Assembly (NCBI RefSeq): GCF_019048865.1
Contig: NZ_CP077604.1
Location: 4,712,001 to 4,776,000, forward strand
Reading direction: 5' to 3'
Length of the DNA: 64,000 nt
From: Aquihabitans sp. G128
Lineage (GTDB): Bacteria > Actinomycetota > Acidimicrobiia > Acidimicrobiales > Iamiaceae
Part shown: piece by piece, positions 60,956 through 64,000 of the stretch
How the letters are laid out: every line of letters starts with the position of its first letter
Numbering within the stretch: the stretch's first letter is position 1
The notes under the pieces: model-generated
Told to the model about the DNA's origin: nothing
The model's input: only the letters and a program-made list of their open reading frames with translations
Database searches by the model: none
Position numbers and translations under genes: made by a program

Positions 60956-63279
60956 TCAGCGCAGCGAGGAGGCCACGCGCAGGGCCTCGGCCACCGTGAG
61001 GTCGCCGGCGACGGTGAAGACCACGCCGTCGGCCACGCCCCAGAGGCGGGCCCGGCCCCGCGGATCGGCGCTGACCTGCACCCGGGCCTGGTTGAACCGG
61101 CCGTCGCCCAGGGTGCGGGTGGTGGTGCCCGGGCTGGTGGCACCGGCGGCGGCGAACGGGTCCTGCCAGGCCTTCGGGTCGTCGCCGGCCTCCCGGGTGG
61201 TGACCGTGATGCGCTCCGGGCCGCGCTGGTAGGCGATCGACTGCACCGCCCGGTCGGGCGGGTTGGCACCACCGCCGGTGGACCGGGCCCCGGCCGCCGG
61301 CTCGCCTCGGACGAAGACCGACGAGAGCTCGAAGCCCTCGGGCAGGGCGGCGGGCGTGACGGCCTGGCCCCGGCCCAGCACGACGACGGCCGGCAGGTCG
61401 GTGGCCAGGAACCCGAACCGCTCGACCTGGGCGCCGGCGGGCAGCGCCGGGACGAAGGTGTCGTCGGGCAGGTCCGAGGCGGGTGTCCAGCCGCTGAAGC
61501 GGATGCGGCGGACCAGGGCACCGCCCCGATGGCGTTCGATGCGCACGGGCAGGCCGTCGGACCGTCGGACCTCGATCTCCCACGCCTCGGTGGCCCCGTC
61601 GGGGCCGGTGCCGAGCGAGCGGCGGGCGGTCCAGGTGCGCATGGCGCCCCGTCGGGTGGCGCCGGCCCGGGCCGAGGCCCGGCTGCGCAGGATCGTGCCC
61701 GCCGACTGGAGGTCGGCGAGGAACCCGGGCGCGTCGGCGGACGGATCGGGCCCGCCGGCCGACAGGCCCTCCTGGCCCGAGCCCAGGACCGTGGCGGGCG
61801 CGCCGTCGCGGCCGGCGAGGGCCGCGACGTGGCGGGACAGGCCGAAGCCGGCTGCGTAGCTGGCCTGCTCGATGGCGTCGGTGCGGCCCGTCGACCAGGA
61901 GCCGTCGTCGGCGATGGTGAGCCGGTTCTCGGTGCGGGACCGGGAGCCGTCGGTGCCGACCTCGTCGACGCGGACGTCGACCCGGAGGAACCGCGAGGCG
62001 CTCAGCGCCGTCGCCATGGTGTCGGCCAGCTCGGCGTCGCTCACCGAACCGTCGGGGGTGCGCCCGCTGAGGCCGATGGTGACCGCGGCCGCCACCAGCC
62101 CGAGCACCACCAGCACCGCGGCGGCGAGGGCCAGCGGCTTGCCCCAGCGACGGCGGGGCCGCTGCTGCTCGGCCCGATCGGCCAGCGTCTCCACGGGCGT
62201 GCTGGGCGGGCGGGTGGGGAGGCGGCCCTCGCTGGGGTGGACCCGGGCCAGGCGGGCCGCCGGGTCGATGGTGGGCGCCGCCGGCCGCTCGCGCTCGGCC
62301 AGCAGGCGGCGGCCCAGGTCCGGCCAGAACGCGTCCGATCGTGACGGGACGTCGACGGACGCCAGGATCCGCCGTCGACGGGCCTGGGCCTCGTCTCGCG
62401 CGCTGCTCGGCCTCCTCGACGGCACGACGAGCAGCCTGGCGCTCGGCGGCGAGCGCCAGGCCCTCGGCCTCCGCCACCCGGCGGGCGGCCTCGGCCGCGG
62501 CGCGGGCACGGGTGGGCTCGGCGTGCTCGGCCCAGTCGGGCACGGCGAACGGGTCGGCCGGGGCCGTGTCGACGGACGGCCCGCCGGTGGCCGGTGCCAC
62601 CTGGGGGGCCGCAGGGTCGGCTCCCGGTTCGGCGCCCGCCCGCGCCGCCGGGCTCCGGCGCCTCACCGGTCCCCGGCGCCTCATCCGGCTCCGGCCCCGG
62701 GTCGGGCAGCAGGTCGAGCGCCCGGCGCGCCGCAGCGAGGCGCTCGGTGGCCCTCGCCAGCGGGGTGTCGAACGCGTCGGCCACGGCCTCGGGCAGGAAG
62801 CCCTCGAGGTCGACCATCACCGCCAGGGCTCGCTGGTCGGGGGACAGCCGCCGCAGGGCGGCCACCACGTCGTCGGGCGGCGGCGGATCGGCGGCGACGG
62901 GCCGGGTCGGTTCCGGGCCGGTGCGGGGCTGGCGGCGCCGGGGGTCCCGGCCGAGGCGACGCAGCTCGTCCGGCGCGGCGAGGAACGCCAACCGGTGCAG
63001 CCACAGGCCGGGCGTGCGATCGGCCTGGTAGCGGGGGAGGGCCCGATAGGCGCTGAGGTAGGCCGTGGCGAGCACGCGGTCGGTGGAGCCGGTGGCCCCG
63101 AGCACCTGGTGCACGAACGGGCGCAGGTGGCCGTCCCAGTGCTCGATCACGCGGGCGAACGCCGCGGGATCGCCGCGGCGCGCCGCGACCAGCAGGCCGA
63201 CCGGGACGTCGGCCGGACCCGACCTCGGCCGCGAGGCCCCAGGGATGTCGGGCGAGGGGGGAGCGCTTCGGGCGGGCAC
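60956..63279 (-). CDS. ECF-type sigma factor fused to a membrane anti-sigma-like part (two apparent frameshifts)
   Basis: 775 residues after two corrections, GTG 63279. Residues 25-190 resemble an ECF sigma factor: region 2 DPAAFARVIEHWDGHLRPFVHQVLG, then region 4 DDVVAALRRLSPDQRALAVMVDLEGF. A Pro/Glu/Ala linker and coiled coil (RVAEAEGLALAAERQAARRAVEEAEQRAR) lead to FWPDLGRRLL, a single membrane helix (LALAAAVLVVLGLVAAAVTI) and a 330-residue outer domain. The frames join if two bases are restored near 62396-62402 and again near 62632-62650, both CG runs. No start codon lies between the second break and FWPDLG, which favours one protein. If the breaks are real, a sigma gene and a dead anti-sigma gene remain. 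Confidence 0.65.
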
Positions 63280-63487
63280 CGGGCGACCACCGTACCGGCC
63301 CCGCCGCCGGACATCGGGGGCACCACGGCCGGCGCCGGCGCCCGTGACCGGAGGTCGCCGCACCCGGTGCGCGAGACTGCTGCACCCCTCTTCGAGCGGG
63401 ATCGAAGCGGGCAGCGAGAACGGAGCGGTCGTGGAACCGAGCAGAACTGGACATCGATCGGGAACGCGCGGGCGCCTTCGGGCGTCG

Positions 63488-64000
63488 ATGCCACCTGTGA
63501 CCCCCTCTTCCCTTCGCCGCCTCGCCGCCCCCGTCCTGCTCGCCTCGGTCCTGCTGGTCGCGTGCGGCGGCGGCTCGTCCGACGATGCCGCCCCGAGCAC
63601 CACGGCGCCCTCGGGCATCGACGCCGGCAGCTCCACCACCGCCGCGGCCGGGTCGAGCACCACCACCGAGGCGCCCACCACCAGCACCACGGTCGCCCCC
63701 ACCACCACGACGACCACCGCGCCGCCCGACCCCACGCTCGCCACCGAGCCCGCCGGGCCCATCCAGTCCGGCTCCAAGGGCGTGCGCACCCGGGCCCTCC
63801 AGCAGGCGCTGAAGGACCAGCACTACGACCCGGGCGAGGTCGACGGCGCCTTCGGCGGCAAGGTCACCATGGCCGTCTGGGCCTTCCAGGCGCTCCACGG
63901 GCTGCCCCGTGACGGGATCGTGACCCCCGAGCTGGAGGCCCAGATCCTGGCCAAACCGGCCCAGTCGATGCTGCGCCCCAACCTCGGCCCCACCCACACC
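63488..64000 (+). CDS. Peptidoglycan-binding lipoprotein (partial)
   Basis: 171 codons from ATG 63488 (GTG 63497 also possible) to the window edge; no stop. Lipobox LLVAC near residues 22-26, Thr-rich linker (TTTEAPTTSTTVAPTTTTTT), then a peptidoglycan-binding domain: SKGVRTRALQQALKDQHYDPGEVDGAFGGKVTMAVWAFQALHGLPRDGIVTPE. In similar actinobacterial proteins an L,D-transpeptidase or amidase domain follows; that part lies outside the window. Confidence 0.82.
   Translation, partial: MPPVTPSSLRRLAAPVLLASVLLVACGGGSSDDAAPSTTAPSGIDAGSSTTAAAGSSTTTEAPTTSTTVAPTTTTTTAPPDPTLATEPAGPIQSGSKGVRTRALQQALKDQHYDPGEVDGAFGGKVTMAVWAFQALHGLPRDGIVTPELEAQILAKPAQSMLRPNLGPTHT

Overview
The window is GC-rich throughout, with many GTG starts, frequent 4-base GTGA/ATGA overlaps between genes, no tRNA, rRNA, CRISPR array or transposase that I could recognise, and no gene-free stretch longer than 300 bases. 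F420-type oxidoreductases, a mycothiol-type DinB-like protein, two P450s, CoA ligases and an SCP-x type thiolase with its DUF35 partner point to an actinobacterium. The style (free-living, sterol/lipid-type catabolism, TTTAP-rich lipoprotein linkers, LAxTG sorting signal) fits class Acidimicrobiia best; that placement is inference.

Layout. 1-3 kb: a partial DapB-like oxidoreductase diverges from a sortase-anchored DUF3494 (ice-binding-like) surface protein, followed by a small winged-helix regulator. 3.3-8.5 kb: a catabolic island (P450, cupin, AMP-forming CoA ligase, SCP-x thiolase, DUF35 Zn-ribbon partner) with a KstR-like operator in its divergent promoter region. 8.6-15.3 kb: folP homologue, OafA-type acyltransferase, SGNH hydrolase, DinB-like protein, membrane GGDEF protein, small secreted protein. 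15.4-19.4 kb: MoxR-DUF58-VWA-VWA operon. 19.4-26.5 kb: secreted and small membrane proteins plus a signalling group (UspA, RsbW-like kinase, AMP-binding enzyme, PAS-GAF-PP2C phosphatase, cNMP-binding protein). 26.6-34.2 kb: enoyl-CoA hydratase, RecB-like nuclease, phosphotransferase, LLM oxidoreductase, alpha/beta hydrolase, TauE/SafE permease. 34.4-37.1 kb: molybdate transporter modABC. 37.1-46.8 kb: HxlR/qorB divergon, GNAT, PPOX, S4 protein, Ddn-like reductase, RsbW-like kinase, MFS exporter, TetR, second P450, an NTF2-like lipoprotein, S4 and ferredoxin-like proteins. 46.6-51.9 kb: redox group (GST, SoxR, DJ-1/PfpI), lipoprotein, LLM enzyme, TraR/DksA protein. 51.9-54.4 kb: cobalamin riboswitch, cbtB, cbtA, FhuF-like Fe-S protein and a 50-residue peptide. 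54.4-64 kb: LAL-type LuxR regulator, NIPSNAP-like protein, S15 peptidase lipoprotein with a TetR regulator, a sigma-factor-like protein apparently fused to a membrane anti-sigma-like part, and the start of a peptidoglycan-binding lipoprotein.

Two patterns cut across the gene map. First, intergenic DNA carries large palindromes with shared borders (CCGAACTT...AAGTTCGG between C-rich and G-rich flanks) and at least three different cores, one core present three times. Second, at least ten genes switch reading frame by one or two bases. The switches fall in G/C homopolymers, in CG-dinucleotide runs, or at one recurrent context where CTCGAGTTC is expected but CTCGAAGTTC is read. This looks like uncorrected consensus error of a long-read assembly, so these genes are annotated as probably intact.
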